A DNA stretch of 64,000 nt, taken from Afipia sp049747295 (GTDB lineage Bacteria > Pseudomonadota > Alphaproteobacteria > Rhizobiales > Xanthobacteraceae). The notes under the pieces are model-generated. The model did not search any database. It was not told the origin of the DNA and was given only the letters and a program-made list of their open reading frames with translations. Below are positions 54,619 to 63,630 of this stretch, one piece after another. The position numbers and the translations under genes are program-made. Within the stretch, counting starts at the first letter, position 1, and every line of letters starts with the position of its first letter. The stretch spans positions 3,410,001-3,474,000 of the forward strand of contig NZ_JBMHJM010000001.1 of assembly GCF_049747295.1 (NCBI RefSeq). The letters run 5' to 3'.

Positions 54619-55110
54619 ATGCAGGCGAGCGTATCAATCGTACGAGGGCGAGTCTTGGTCGATCAGTCGGACGTAGGTCGTAGTTTTGCACCTGTAATAG
54701 CGTATGTTGAGCCTCGTCGGCTTCGCTACTTCCTCGATGCGCTCAACGAGAAAAATCGTATCTATCGCGAAGAAACAGCGGCGTATGACGCCGGCTACTT
54801 GGCTGTTCCTGTACCTCCTACTTACTTGTTTTGCCTTCAGATGCTGGACAATGAGTCGCCATATGAATTCCTTGCCAAACTACGGATAGATCCAGTCCGC
54901 GTGTTGCACGGCGAACAGAGCTTTAGCTATTACGCGCCCGTCCTGGTCAACGATACGCTAACGATCGAGTCGACCGTTATAGATGTCGCTGCGAAAAGTG
55001 CAGGTTCGCTGACTTTAGTTGTGATCGAGAGCAATATCAGAAATCAACATGACGTACTTGTCGCAAGTACGCTTTGTACGATTATCGTGCAAAATGGAGA
55101 AGCACTATGA
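54619..55110 (+). CDS. MaoC-type dehydratase, N-terminal half protein
   Basis: 163 residues from MQASVSIV; the frame extends upstream, but homologues start near here. It has the FAS1-like/MaoC N-terminal hot-dog features VPVPPTYLFCLQM and LRIDPVRVLHGEQSFSYYAPV, lacking catalytic Asp and His. Its stop codon overlaps the next gene (ATGA). In two-subunit MaoC dehydratases the non-catalytic partner binds the CoA tail. It therefore probably forms a complex with the following protein. Confidence 0.82.
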   Translation: MQASVSIVRGRVLVDQSDVGRSFAPVIAYVEPRRLRYFLDALNEKNRIYREETAAYDAGYLAVPVPPTYLFCLQMLDNESPYEFLAKLRIDPVRVLHGEQSFSYYAPVLVNDTLTIESTVIDVAAKSAGSLTLVVIESNIRNQHDVLVASTLCTIIVQNGEAL

Positions 55111-55562
55111 AGTGTTCAAGCGGCGCTGCGTTGATAGGAGAGCGCATTGTTTATAAAGTCTTCCCTCCGATAACGCGGCATAGATTGGCGTTGTACTGTG
55201 GTGCCTCCGGCGATCTCAATCCAATCCATGTAGACAGCGATTTCGCAAAGTCAGCTGGCTTTCCCGATGTATTTGCTCATGGGATGCTTGTCATGGCTTT
55301 TGCCGGCCAGGCCCTGACGGACGCGTTGCCGCCGCATCGAATCCGCCAATTCTCAAGTCGTTTCACAGCGATTACTGAGGTGGGCTCCTGTCTGACTTGC
55401 GAGGGGCATATGCTCGAGTTGTTCGAACAGTCTGGTGACACGCTAATGAAACTTGCACTGCGAATGAAAGACCAGAGAGAGGATATCAAATTGGTCGGCG
55501 ACGCGGTTGTTTTGATCGATCGACCCAGTCAATGCAATCTTGACCAACTGTCAAACGGCTGA
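55107..55562 (+). CDS. MaoC-type enoyl-CoA hydratase, catalytic half protein
   Basis: 151 residues. The hydratase 2 motif is complete: YCGASGDLNPIHVDSDFAKSAGF with catalytic Asp and His, then VFAHGMLVMAFAGQAL. Overlaps the preceding half protein by four bases. The pair would hydrate an R-specific or bulky enoyl-CoA, possibly a separate step from the crotonase at the head of the operon. Confidence 0.88.
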   Translation: MKCSSGAALIGERIVYKVFPPITRHRLALYCGASGDLNPIHVDSDFAKSAGFPDVFAHGMLVMAFAGQALTDALPPHRIRQFSSRFTAITEVGSCLTCEGHMLELFEQSGDTLMKLALRMKDQREDIKLVGDAVVLIDRPSQCNLDQLSNG

Positions 55563-55668
55563 TCTTCGTCTCCTGCGTGCTGACCATCAGGCGCGGCATC
55601 ATCGGCGAAATTACCATTAGTTTAAGCACTCGCTCTGAATTCTGAGAATTACTCTGGGAAGTCAATAC

Positions 55669-56097
55669 ATGATTGAGAAGAGACACACTAGCTGCATCGA
55701 ATCGTCACTGGAAGTTTGGCATCAATTTATCAGAACAAATCTGGCCGATGATCTGCGCCCGTTGCTTTCAGATGAGATCGTATTTCGATCTCCGGTAGCG
55801 CATGAACCCTATCCTGGACGGGAGGCTGCAATTCTTGTTCTGACGACTGCGAACTCTGTGTTCCGCGATTTCCGTTATCACCGCGAGTGCGTAAGCGCCG
55901 ACGGTCTCAACGTCGTTCTTGAGTTTGAAGCGAAGGTGAATGGACGTGAGTTGAAGGGTATCGATTTCATCCGGTTCGATGCGGCGGGTAAAATTACCGA
56001 GTTCGAGGTCATGGTAAGACCACTCAGCGGTCTAAAGGAGCTTGCATCCGCGATGAATGAACGACTCGCGTCTAAGAAGAAGTTGTTGTCCGGTTAG
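55669..56097 (+). CDS. SnoaL/NTF2-like protein
   Basis: 142 residues. The cone-shaped NTF2 fold is indicated by LADDLRPLLSDEIVFRSP, the FEAKVNGRELKGIDFIRFD strand pair and KITEFEVMVRPLSGL. Family members include isomerases and small hydrolases, but catalytic residues cannot be assigned. It lies 106 bases downstream of the MaoC gene and closes this cluster. Confidence 0.78.
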   Translation: MIEKRHTSCIESSLEVWHQFIRTNLADDLRPLLSDEIVFRSPVAHEPYPGREAAILVLTTANSVFRDFRYHRECVSADGLNVVLEFEAKVNGRELKGIDFIRFDAAGKITEFEVMVRPLSGLKELASAMNERLASKKKLLSG

Positions 56098-56223
56098 GCT
56101 CGCTCTTGGGGAAGAGCTTAAAACACAAGCTTGCGGACTCGGTGAACGGCGTCTGACGTTCACGTCGACGTTCCCTCGGCCATTTTTTATCGATGCGATC
56201 AAACCTTTGCGCGGAGAGACTCA

Positions 56224-56526
56224 GTGAAAAAGAGAAATGCGACGGTAGCCGTGATCGGCGCCGGCTTTATTGGAGGCGAAATCGCCAAGAAGTTAGATTC
56301 AGAAGGGTTTGATGTGTTTGTCAGGCGGCGACAGGGCGAAAAACTCGCGCCGCTAGTGAAGGAAATCGAAGCGGCGGTCGGTACGTGTTCGGGCGCTCGC
56401 TCGATGTCGGCGGGGAGGCTGAAATCGTCTCTTTTCTCGGTGACGCCGACAAACGCGCGCGCTGGGCAGCCGCGCGATGCCTGGACGTTTGAGACTGAAA
56501 TCCGACCGTTCGGCGAGAAGTGGTAA
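56224..56526 (+). pseudogene. SDR gene reduced to N- and C-terminal ends
   Basis: It begins with GTG and the Rossmann start TVAVIGAGFIGGEIAKKL, then GEKLAPLVKEIEAA. A shifted frame continues it as RSLDVGGEAEIVSFLGDAD. The original frame then resumes with the final segment AWTFETEIRPFGEKW, which resembles the last residues of full-length SDRs. The middle, with the catalytic Ser-Tyr-Lys, is missing. The gene would once have been about 230-250 residues. It sits just before two intact acyl-CoA dehydrogenases. Confidence 0.7.
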
Positions 56527-56538
56527 CAGGAGCGGGCG

Positions 56539-57720
56539 ATGGAACTGAGCCTGTCGAAAGAAGATGCGGCATTTCGCGATGAGGTGCGCACCTTCATCAC
56601 CGAAAGCTACCCGAAGGAGATGCGGGTCCCCAACAACGAGACGGACCTGACCAAGGAGCAGTCGTTGCTCTGGCACAGGATCCTCTATAAGAAGGGCTGG
56701 ATCGCGCCGCTTTGGCCGAAGGAATACGGCGGGCCCGGTTGGTCGATCACTCAGCGCTTCATCTTCGAACAGGAAACGACCCGCGCCGGCACGCTGCCGC
56801 CTTTGGCCTTCAGCGTCACGATGGTCGGTCCTGTCATTTATACGTTCGGCAATGACGCCCAGAAGAAGAAATATCTGCCGCGAATCCTGTCGGGTGAAGA
56901 CTGGTGGTGTCAGGGTTATTCCGAGCCGGGATCGGGCTCCGATCTCGCCTCAGTGCGGACCAAGGCGGTGCGGGATGGTGACCATTACATCGTCAACGGC
57001 CACAAGACCTGGACCACGCTGGCCCAGCACGCCGACTGGATTTTCTGTCTGGTCCGAACCGATCCAACCGCGAAACCTCAGTCAGGAATCTCGTTCCTAT
57101 TGATCGACATGACGTCGCCGGGCGTCACCGTGCGCCCGATCATTACCATCGACGGTTCGCATGAAGTCAACGACGTGTTTCTCGAGAACGTGCGGGTGCC
57201 GGTCGAAAATCTGATCGGCGAGGAAAACAAGGGCTGGACCTACGCCAAGTTTCTGCTGGGCAACGAACGCACCAGCATGGCGAGCATTGGCCGCTCGACG
57301 CGTTACCTGAACAAGCTGAAGGACATCGTCAAAGCGGAAATCGCCGAGGACGATCCCGTGTACAACGAATTTGTTACGGACATCGCGCGCGTCGAATTGG
57401 ATGTTCTTGCCCTCGAGGCCACCGAGCTTCGCGTGGTGGCACAGATGTCCCGGGGCATCGATCCAGGGCCGGCTGCGTCATTGTTCAAGATTCGCGGTAC
57501 GGAAATCTTCCAGCGCATCACCGAGCTGACTCACCGGGCGATGGGAAACAACGGCCTGGCGCTTCGCGAACATCCGACAAGCGCAAACATCTTCGTTCCG
57601 GGCCCGGACTATGGGCACACCGCGTCGGAAAAATATTTCAACGCGCGCAAGCTCAGCATTTACGGCGGATCGAACGAGATCCAGCGCAACATCATCGCCA
57701 AAGCCGTGCTCGGTCTTTAG
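56539..57720 (+). CDS. Acyl-CoA dehydrogenase, large subunit type (PimC-like)
   Basis: 393 residues. WPKEYGGPGWSITQR, QGYSEPGSGSDLASVRT and the C-terminal YGGSNEIQRNIIAK are all present. The GGSNEIQ end, where others have YEGT, and the tandem with a second dehydrogenase recall the PimC/PimD type of pimeloyl-CoA dehydrogenase. In such pairs the two proteins form a mixed tetramer with one active site per pair. It begins 12 bases after the SDR relic. Confidence 0.9.
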   Translation: MELSLSKEDAAFRDEVRTFITESYPKEMRVPNNETDLTKEQSLLWHRILYKKGWIAPLWPKEYGGPGWSITQRFIFEQETTRAGTLPPLAFSVTMVGPVIYTFGNDAQKKKYLPRILSGEDWWCQGYSEPGSGSDLASVRTKAVRDGDHYIVNGHKTWTTLAQHADWIFCLVRTDPTAKPQSGISFLLIDMTSPGVTVRPIITIDGSHEVNDVFLENVRVPVENLIGEENKGWTYAKFLLGNERTSMASIGRSTRYLNKLKDIVKAEIAEDDPVYNEFVTDIARVELDVLALEATELRVVAQMSRGIDPGPAASLFKIRGTEIFQRITELTHRAMGNNGLALREHPTSANIFVPGPDYGHTASEKYFNARKLSIYGGSNEIQRNIIAKAVLGL

Positions 57721-57741
57721 TCCAACCTTACGAGGCATCCC

Positions 57742-58872
57742 GTGGATATCCAATTGACGGAAGAGCAGGAACTCCTGCGAAGCAGCCTCCAGCGATTGCT
57801 GCGTGCTCAGTATGACTTCGAGACGCGGCGCAAGATCGTCGCCACGGAAGAGGGCTGGAGCCGCGCTCATTGGAACAGCTTTGCCGAGATGGGACTGCTC
57901 GCAGCGCCATTCTCGGAGACTGTCGGCGGTCTCGGTGGTGGCGCGGTCGCGACCATGATCGTGATGCAGGAGTTCGGGCGAAATCTCGTGGTCGAGCCGT
58001 TCCTTGAGACGATCGTGCTGGCCGGTGGCCTGATCGAGGATGTTGGCACGGACGCGCAGCGCGAAGAATACCTTCCGCCGATCATGGCCGGTGAATCCAT
58101 CTGGGCGCTTGCTTGGACCGAGGGGCATTCGCGCTACGATCTCAACAACGTCGGCACCCGCGCGATAAGCACAGGAGAGGGCTATGTGCTGAACGGTGCC
58201 AAGGCCGCCGTGATTGGTGCGCCTTGGGCGGACAAACTGATCGTCTCGGCGCGAACATCTGGCAAGCAGCGCGATCGTGAAGGCATCAGCCTGTTCGTCG
58301 TAGACCGCCAATCGGCGGGCGTTCACCTGCAAAGCTTCAAAACCATCGATGGCCGGCGCGCGGCGGAGATCCTGCTCAAGGATGTTCATGTTGCATCCGG
58401 CGCGTTGCTCGGCGCGAAGGACGAGGGCCTTGTCGCGCTCGAGGCCTGCCGGGACCGCGCCATTGCAGCGCTGTGCGCCGAGGCCACCGGGGCGATGACG
58501 GAGCTGAATGCGTCGACGCTTGAATATTCCAAAACCCGCAAGCAGTTCGGTGTTCCGCTTGGCACGTTCCAGGTGCTGCAGCACCGGATGGTCGACATGT
58601 TCATCGCGCTCGAGGAGGCGACATCGCTGATGCAGCATCTCAACCTGACGTTTGCAGGAAACGAGCCGCACAGGTCAAAGCTGGCGTCGGGTGCAAAGTC
58701 GAAAATCGGCAACGCCGCAAAGTTCATCGGCGAACAGGCGATCCAGCTCCACGGCGGCATGGGCATGAGCGACGAGCTGAACGTCGGCCATTACTTCAAG
58801 CGTATTTCTTCCATCAACATCCAGTTCGGCGACCCGACCTATCACCTCATGCGATATGCGCGGGCGAGCTAA
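57742..58872 (+). CDS. Acyl-CoA dehydrogenase, small subunit type (PimD-like)
   Basis: 376 residues from GTG at 57742. Acyl-CoA dehydrogenase fold with MGLLAAPFSETVGGLGGG, TEGHSRYDL in place of the usual FAD-binding (T/S)EPxxGSD motif, and IQLHGGMGMSDELNVGHYFKR. The altered FAD motif supports a partner role in a heteromeric enzyme with the preceding gene. It follows that gene by 21 bases. Confidence 0.9.
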   Translation: MDIQLTEEQELLRSSLQRLLRAQYDFETRRKIVATEEGWSRAHWNSFAEMGLLAAPFSETVGGLGGGAVATMIVMQEFGRNLVVEPFLETIVLAGGLIEDVGTDAQREEYLPPIMAGESIWALAWTEGHSRYDLNNVGTRAISTGEGYVLNGAKAAVIGAPWADKLIVSARTSGKQRDREGISLFVVDRQSAGVHLQSFKTIDGRRAAEILLKDVHVASGALLGAKDEGLVALEACRDRAIAALCAEATGAMTELNASTLEYSKTRKQFGVPLGTFQVLQHRMVDMFIALEEATSLMQHLNLTFAGNEPHRSKLASGAKSKIGNAAKFIGEQAIQLHGGMGMSDELNVGHYFKRISSINIQFGDPTYHLMRYARAS

Positions 58873-58882
58873 GGAGACCAGC

Positions 58883-59042
58883 ATGAACGAGGCAGTCATT
58901 GTATCGACGGCGCGGATCGGGACGCACGCCTTGCAGGACACGTCCTGATCGAAGGTCAGTGCCGCAAGTGAAATATAGCGTGGTCACCATGTGCATCGGT
59001 GGCGGCATGGGAGCAGCAGGACTGTTCGAAGTCGTCAACTGA
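58883..59042 (+). pseudogene. Thiolase gene reduced to N- and C-terminal ends
   Basis: A good ribosome site (AAGGAG) and start give MNEAVIVSTARIGT, the standard thiolase beginning. This passes within a few bases to GHVLIEGQCRK and, after one missing base, KYSVVTMCIGGGMGAAGLFEV, the thiolase end with its catalytic Cys. More than 300 residues between are gone. The gene still lies in the position expected for beta-oxidation operons, directly after the dehydrogenases. Confidence 0.8.
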
Positions 59043-59327
59043 GCCAACATGACCGAGTGTTTCAAATTCGACGTGAGATCGATGTTGCGAGGGGAGGAAA
59101 CAGGTGTGTGTGCCGGAATATGTTTATGGAATGATCCTGGTCGAAAGTCAGGAGACAAGAATGTCGCGCCAGCAAGGTCATCACGAGTCGCAGTGTTGGA
59201 GGTTGGCGAGCGTTTTGGTCAAGTTGCTCGAAATGATCACGGATACGATCGCCTGCTCCTGGATGGTCCAGCGGGAATGCAAGCGTGAACTACATCTTCA
59301 ACGCTGGACATTGAATTCGGAGGTCAC
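59043..59327. other. Unassigned stretch between thiolase relic and monooxygenase
   Basis: Short open frames (59049-59288, 59104-59331) have no family features. A decayed gene is possible. A strong GGAGG ribosome site for the following gene lies at 59319-59323. Confidence 0.4.
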
Positions 59328-60335
59328 GTGAAAACTGCCATCACAGAATTGTTCGGTATCGAACACCCCATCATTCAGGGTGGAATGCATTATGTCGGGT
59401 TCGCTGAACTTGCGGCGGCCGTGTCCAACGCAGGTGGCCTCGGGCTCATTACCGGTCTCACGCAAAAGACGCCGGAGCTGTTGGCCAAGGAGATTGCCCG
59501 CTGCAACGACATGACGGATAAGCCGTTCGGCGTGAACCTGACGTTCCTGCCGGCGTTCACATCCCCGCCTTATCCGGAATACATCGCCGCGATCAAGGAA
59601 GGCGGTGTCAGGATTGTTGAAACCGCCGGGCGCAATCCCGAGCAATACATGCCGGCCCTCAAGGCAGCCGGGATCAAAGTCATCCATAAATGCACCTCGG
59701 TCCGGCACTCGTTGAAGGCTGAGGCGATCGGCTGTGATGCGGTCAGCGTCGATGGATTTGAATGCGGTGGTCATCCCGGTGAGGACGACATGCCGAACAT
59801 GATTCTGTTGCCCCGCGCCGCCGACGAGTTAAAGATTCCGTTCATTGCATCCGGCGGCATGGCCGATGCGCGCAGCCTCGTGGCTGCGCTTGCGATGGGA
59901 GCGCAGGGAATAAATATGGGCACGCGGTTCATCGCGACCAAGGAAGCTCCGGTGCACGAGAACGTCAAGAATGCCATTGTCGCTGCGACAGAGCTCGATA
60001 CGCGGCTGGTGATGCGCGGTCTTCGCAATACCGAACGCGTCCTGAACAATAAAGGCGTCGAAAAGCTGATCGAGATCGAACGCGAGAAGGGCGGCGAGAT
60101 CCAGATCGCCGACATCATGGAGCAGGTCGCGGGCGTCTATCCGAAGGTCATGGTGAACGGCGAAATGGATGCCGGCGCCTGGAGCTGCGGCATGGTGGTC
60201 GGTCTGATCAACGATATTCCGACGGTGAAGGAGTTGATCGATCGCATCATGTCGGAGGCGGAGCAGATCATTCAGGAACGCCTTGCCGGCTTTCTCAGCG
60301 CATCGGCAGGCGCCGCTGCCCGCCAGGTCGCGTGA
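59328..60335 (+). CDS. Nitronate monooxygenase-like FMN enzyme
   Basis: 335 residues from GTG at 59328 behind GGAGG. TIM-barrel FMN protein: IEHPIIQGGMHYVG, SNAGGLGLITG, GGHPGEDDMPNM and FIASGGMADARSLVAALAMGA with MGTRFIAT, matching nitronate monooxygenase/2-nitropropane dioxygenase. The family also includes enoyl reductases acting on acyl-CoA. In acyl-CoA operons of this kind the real substrate is often unclear. A strong terminator follows. Confidence 0.9.
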   Translation: MKTAITELFGIEHPIIQGGMHYVGFAELAAAVSNAGGLGLITGLTQKTPELLAKEIARCNDMTDKPFGVNLTFLPAFTSPPYPEYIAAIKEGGVRIVETAGRNPEQYMPALKAAGIKVIHKCTSVRHSLKAEAIGCDAVSVDGFECGGHPGEDDMPNMILLPRAADELKIPFIASGGMADARSLVAALAMGAQGINMGTRFIATKEAPVHENVKNAIVAATELDTRLVMRGLRNTERVLNNKGVEKLIEIEREKGGEIQIADIMEQVAGVYPKVMVNGEMDAGAWSCGMVVGLINDIPTVKELIDRIMSEAEQIIQERLAGFLSASAGAAARQVA

Positions 60336-60385
60336 TCGGCCGCTTGACTGAATCGTGAGTTCAGAAAAGAAATAAGATAAGGAGA

Positions 60386-60418
60386 GGGTCGCCGGCGGCG
60401 GCCCTTTTTTCTTTTCGT
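60386..60418 (+). terminator. Rho-independent terminator
   Basis: GGGTCGCC and GGCGGCCC form an eight-pair stem (one T-G) with loop GGC, followed directly by TTTTTTCTTTT. It lies 50 bases after the monooxygenase stop and closes the 56-60 kb operon. Confidence 0.88.
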
Positions 60419-60559
60419 ATGTGGAAGGAGAAATGTGCTTCTAGCGCGGCGCACAGAAAAATAATTGTCACCGAAGAACTGTTCTTTCCGTGTTTCGTTT
60501 GACCAGCTCTAGGTAAACCGATCGGCACGCGTCTCTTCAACGGTTTAGACACTTCAGCA

Positions 60560-60817
60560 CATCGTCCCTCTACCATAAGGGTGCCTAACCAGGTCGATGT
60601 CGAGAGCGGTTAAGCCCGCAATCACGAAAACAGGAACGGTCTTAAGGTCAAGGTCTACCGCGGCCATCAAGCGAGCATGCCCAGCAATCGCGTTTCCATG
60701 CTCATCTGCAAGACGTGGGTGGGTGCATTTCCCCGGACGCAGCATGCGGCCGATTATCTGCCGAATTTGTTTTTTGGAATGCGTCCGCGCATTCTGCTTT
60801 GAAGGTTTGAGGCTTGG
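60560..60817 (-). pseudogene. Remnant of a ParB-like domain
   Basis: Minus-strand residues SLKPSKQNARTHSKKQIRQI, then IAGHARLMAAVDLDLKTVPV resemble the ParB-like N-terminus of the methyltransferase fusion near 20.2 kb, which has NARTHSKKQLEQI at the same place. The key GxxR motif is preserved as GHARL. The methyltransferase part is absent. It ends abruptly at the LysR relic. Confidence 0.65.
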
Positions 60818-61058
60818 GGTAGACGGCCAGTTCCAGCTAACGTTCAATAATTCCTACATGATGGTGGATGCTGTCCTTAATGGGTTTGGCATTGCCTATG
60901 TGTCAAAGGATATCGTCCGCCGACATATCGATGCTGGACGCCTTACCTTGGTTCTAGATGATTAGTCGCCGTATTTTGATGGCTACTACTTGTTTTATTC
61001 GAGCAAAGGCTCACCGGCGTTCAAGATCATCATCGAGGCACTTCGGTATCGCGAATGA
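60818..61058 (+). pseudogene. C-terminal remnant of a LysR-type regulator
   Basis: The frame reads SYMMVDAVLNGFGIAYVSKD, then GRLTLVLDD, an in-frame TAG at 60963-60965, and then SPYFDGYYLFYSSK and FKIIIEALRYRE. This is the last 70 or so residues of a LysR substrate-binding domain. The helix-turn-helix part is missing. The stop codon and truncation show that it is inactive. Confidence 0.75.
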
Positions 61059-61230
61059 CTAGCGTTGGTTGCGTCGTTGTTTCGCGCTCAAGCTCAACGT
61101 CTTCGGCGCGCTTGTCGTCACGAAGGTCGAGATAGACGCGATGGAGCATTTCGTGGAGCTCGTCCGCTCTGTGAACTTTACCTCCGCGACCAACTGTGGC
61201 TTTACCACACGTGGTGACGGCTTCGTCTTT

Positions 61231-62082
61231 TTACTTTTTTACCGAAGGACGACTTTGCGATTTTGCGGTCAGCGAGCGAAATTGTTCCATCACTTCCGGG
61301 TTTGCCGGACTGTAGACCATCATGCTGAGGTCGGACCGGCCTTCAACCGAGAAGGTTGAGAATTCCAAGTCGATCGGTCCGAGGGCAGGATGGTGAAGGC
61401 TCTTGATGCCTTCGCGCGTGCTTGTGATCTCATTGTCGTCCCACATCGCTTTGAATTCCGGGCTGCTGGCGGAGAGTTCTTCGACCAACTTTCGGATTTC
61501 CACGCCCGCCCCGGCACGCGCGGCGTCAGCCCGGAATGCGCCAACGACATAACGAGCGACGGTGCGCCAGTCGTCCTGCGCAGCGCGCATGCGCTCATCG
61601 GAGAAAATCATGCGAAGAATGTTACGGCGCTCCTTCGGCAACTTGGCATAGTCCGTCAGGATCACGGCTGCGGCACTGTTCCACGCCACCACATCCCACG
61701 TCGCCGTCCTGATGATGGCAGGGCTGAATGGCATCGAGTCCAGCACGTGCTGCAGCCGAGGCGTGATGCCTTCCTGTTGGCGGTAACGCGGCTCGGGAGG
61801 ATGGCCGAAGGCGAGAATATGGAGATGATCACGCTCAGGCTCGGTCAGCATCAGGCCCCTTGCGATGCGATCGAGCACATGGGCGGACGGCGCTCCGCCG
61901 CGCCCCTGCTCCAACCAAGTGTACCAGGTCGGACTTATATTGGCGCGCTGGGCAACTTCCTCGCGACGCAAGCCCGGCGTGCGGCGCCGTCCGGCCTGAA
62001 AGCCGAACGAAGCCGGATCGAGGCGCATGCGCCGGTCGCGTAGGAATGTGCCAAGGGCATTTTCAGGGGCGTTCTCGCTCAT
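61231..62082 (-). CDS. MmyB-like helix-turn-helix regulator
   Basis: 283 residues. The N-terminal XRE helix-turn-helix (about 10-70) is RRTPGLRREEVAQRANIS then PTWYTWLEQGRG. The rest, with TWDVVAWNSAAAVIL and EFSTFSVEGRSDLSMMVYSP, is the MmyB-like ligand-binding domain that binds fatty-acid-like molecules. It is divergent from an SDR gene 95 bases away, a common pairing in which the regulator represses the neighbour. Confidence 0.9.
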   Translation of the reverse strand: MSENAPENALGTFLRDRRMRLDPASFGFQAGRRRTPGLRREEVAQRANISPTWYTWLEQGRGGAPSAHVLDRIARGLMLTEPERDHLHILAFGHPPEPRYRQQEGITPRLQHVLDSMPFSPAIIRTATWDVVAWNSAAAVILTDYAKLPKERRNILRMIFSDERMRAAQDDWRTVARYVVGAFRADAARAGAGVEIRKLVEELSASSPEFKAMWDDNEITSTREGIKSLHHPALGPIDLEFSTFSVEGRSDLSMMVYSPANPEVMEQFRSLTAKSQSRPSVKK

Positions 62083-62109
62083 GCGAGCCTATTGATATTT
62101 ATACCATGA

Positions 62110-62125
62110 TAAAGTCATTACTTTA
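62110..62125. promoter_or_regulatory. Inverted repeat in the divergent promoter region
   Basis: TAAAG and CTTTA arms separated by six bases lie between the MmyB-like regulator and the SDR gene, in an AT-rich segment suited to both promoters. It is a possible operator for the regulator; the arms are short. Confidence 0.35.
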
Positions 62126-62177
62126 ACAGGACAATTTTCCATGAGATCACCCAGCACGTCAATGCAGGAGATTTCAT

Positions 62178-63077
62178 ATGCGTGTTTTTCTGACAGGTGC
62201 CACCGGGTTCATCGGGTCCCGTGTCCTTCGCGAATTGCTGGACGCTGGCCATGAGGTGATCGGCCTCACTCGTTCCGCCTCTGGAGCGAAAGTACTGGCA
62301 GATGCGGGTGCGTCCGCTCACTTCGGAACGCTGGAGGATCCCGCAGGCTTGGCGAAAGGCGCCGAGAATGCGGACGCGGTCATCCATACGGCATTCGACC
62401 ATGACTTCTCGAATTTCGTGGCCAACTGCGAAAAGGATCGCCGCGTCATTGCCGCGCTCGGGTCCATTCTGAAGGAATCGGACCGGCCGCTGCTCATCAC
62501 GTCTGGTGTCGGCATCGGCGATCCGGGCAATGGCGAACCCGCGCGCGAGGATGTGTTCGACGCCCATCATTTCAATCCGCGCATAGCCTCGGAACTGGCC
62601 GGCCAAGAACAACTCGCGGCGGGCGTCAACCTGGGCGTCGTTCGACTTCCGCAGGTGCACGACACCGTCAGGCAGGGCATGATCTCGCCCTATATCGACA
62701 TGGCTCGCGAAAAGGGCGTCGTCGCCTATGTGGACCGAGGCGCCAATCGCTGGGCTGCAGGTCACGTGGAGGATGTGGCGAAGCTCTATGTTCTGGCGCT
62801 CGATCGCGCCGAGCCTGGCGCCCGCTACCATGCAGTGGCCGAAGAAGGCATTGCCGTGCGCGATATCGCCGAAACGGTTGCCATCGGGCTTGGACTCCCG
62901 GCCGTCTCGCTCTCAAAAGAAGAAGCGGAAGGCCATTTCGGCTGGTTCGCCATGTTTGCTACGGCGGACATAAAGGCTTCGAGCGCACTGACCCGGCAGA
63001 AACTGAGTTGGCTGCCGACGGGGCCAAGCTTGCTCGGCGACCTGAGAGACAGGGACTATTCGGCGACGCAGGTCTGA
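62178..63077 (+). CDS. NAD(P)-dependent epimerase/SDR-like oxidoreductase
   Basis: 299 residues. Extended-SDR Rossmann motif VFLTGATGFIGSRVL at the start, and ISPYIDMAREKGVVAYVD later. The usual YxxxK motif is not obvious, so it may be an atypical reductase or a sensor-like NmrA relative. The ATG follows an AGGAG site. It is divergent from the MmyB-like regulator, which probably controls it. Confidence 0.85.
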   Translation: MRVFLTGATGFIGSRVLRELLDAGHEVIGLTRSASGAKVLADAGASAHFGTLEDPAGLAKGAENADAVIHTAFDHDFSNFVANCEKDRRVIAALGSILKESDRPLLITSGVGIGDPGNGEPAREDVFDAHHFNPRIASELAGQEQLAAGVNLGVVRLPQVHDTVRQGMISPYIDMAREKGVVAYVDRGANRWAAGHVEDVAKLYVLALDRAEPGARYHAVAEEGIAVRDIAETVAIGLGLPAVSLSKEEAEGHFGWFAMFATADIKASSALTRQKLSWLPTGPSLLGDLRDRDYSATQV

Positions 63078-63096
63078 AGTCGGGTAATCCAGACTC

Positions 63097-63300
63097 GGAT
63101 GGACTGCGTGCGGGCAACCGCGCCCCGAACGTCTCGATCTAGGGTGCCGCGGGCCAACTCTCGCGGCTATTCCAGTTGTTCAAGGAACGCATTGTGCTCG
63201 CCGATGGCGCACGCCAGTCCACGCCTTCGATCAGCAGCGACAATTGCGCCGAGGTCACTCACGCCGGCCGCGCCGCGTCATCGAAAAACTGCTGCTGATC
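63097..63300 (+). pseudogene. Possible C-terminal relic of an aromatic FAD monooxygenase
   Basis: From 63097 a frame gives DGLRAGNRAPNVSI, a stop codon, then GAAGQLSRLFQLFKE. This resembles the thioredoxin-like tail (LRAGxRAPxxxL...RLFxLF) of PheA/TfdB-type FAD monooxygenases. The match is short and rests on recall. No upstream part is present. Confidence 0.35.
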
Positions 63301-63422
63301 TGCTGCGCTGAACCGCCGCGATGATCCTCGCGTGGCCGCGGAACGATTCTGTCGCCGAGGAGGGGGATTAAGCCACGTGACCTAGGGGTGACTTAAGAGA
63401 AGGACTAAGGGATGACTTAAGC

Positions 63423-63438
63423 CTCTACGCCGGTAGAG
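63423..63438. other. Perfect hairpin in the right-end region
   Basis: CTCTAC and GTAGAG pair around GCCG. It directly follows two near-copies of GGGATGACTTAAG (about 63385-63420). There is no T run, so it is unlikely to be a terminator. Its role is unknown. Confidence 0.4.
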
Positions 63439-63630
63439 CAGCCTGTGTTCGGGCTCGCTAAGCTTCTACGCCTCGTGGTGCGCGCGCCGGAAACCTTCGC
63501 CCTGACGCGTCCACGCGCCGTTCCCGCCAACCATCTCGCTCTCCTCATTTGTAATCGAGAGCAAGAACAGTTCGTGTTTACGGGAGGCTGCAGGAAAGGT
63601 GTGTGAGAAATGGACGGCGACCAAAATGCA

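Noticed and set aside
61069..61359. Plus-strand open frame after the LysR relic
   Set aside because: It overlaps the 3' end of the intact MmyB-like gene on the other strand and has no recognisable domain.
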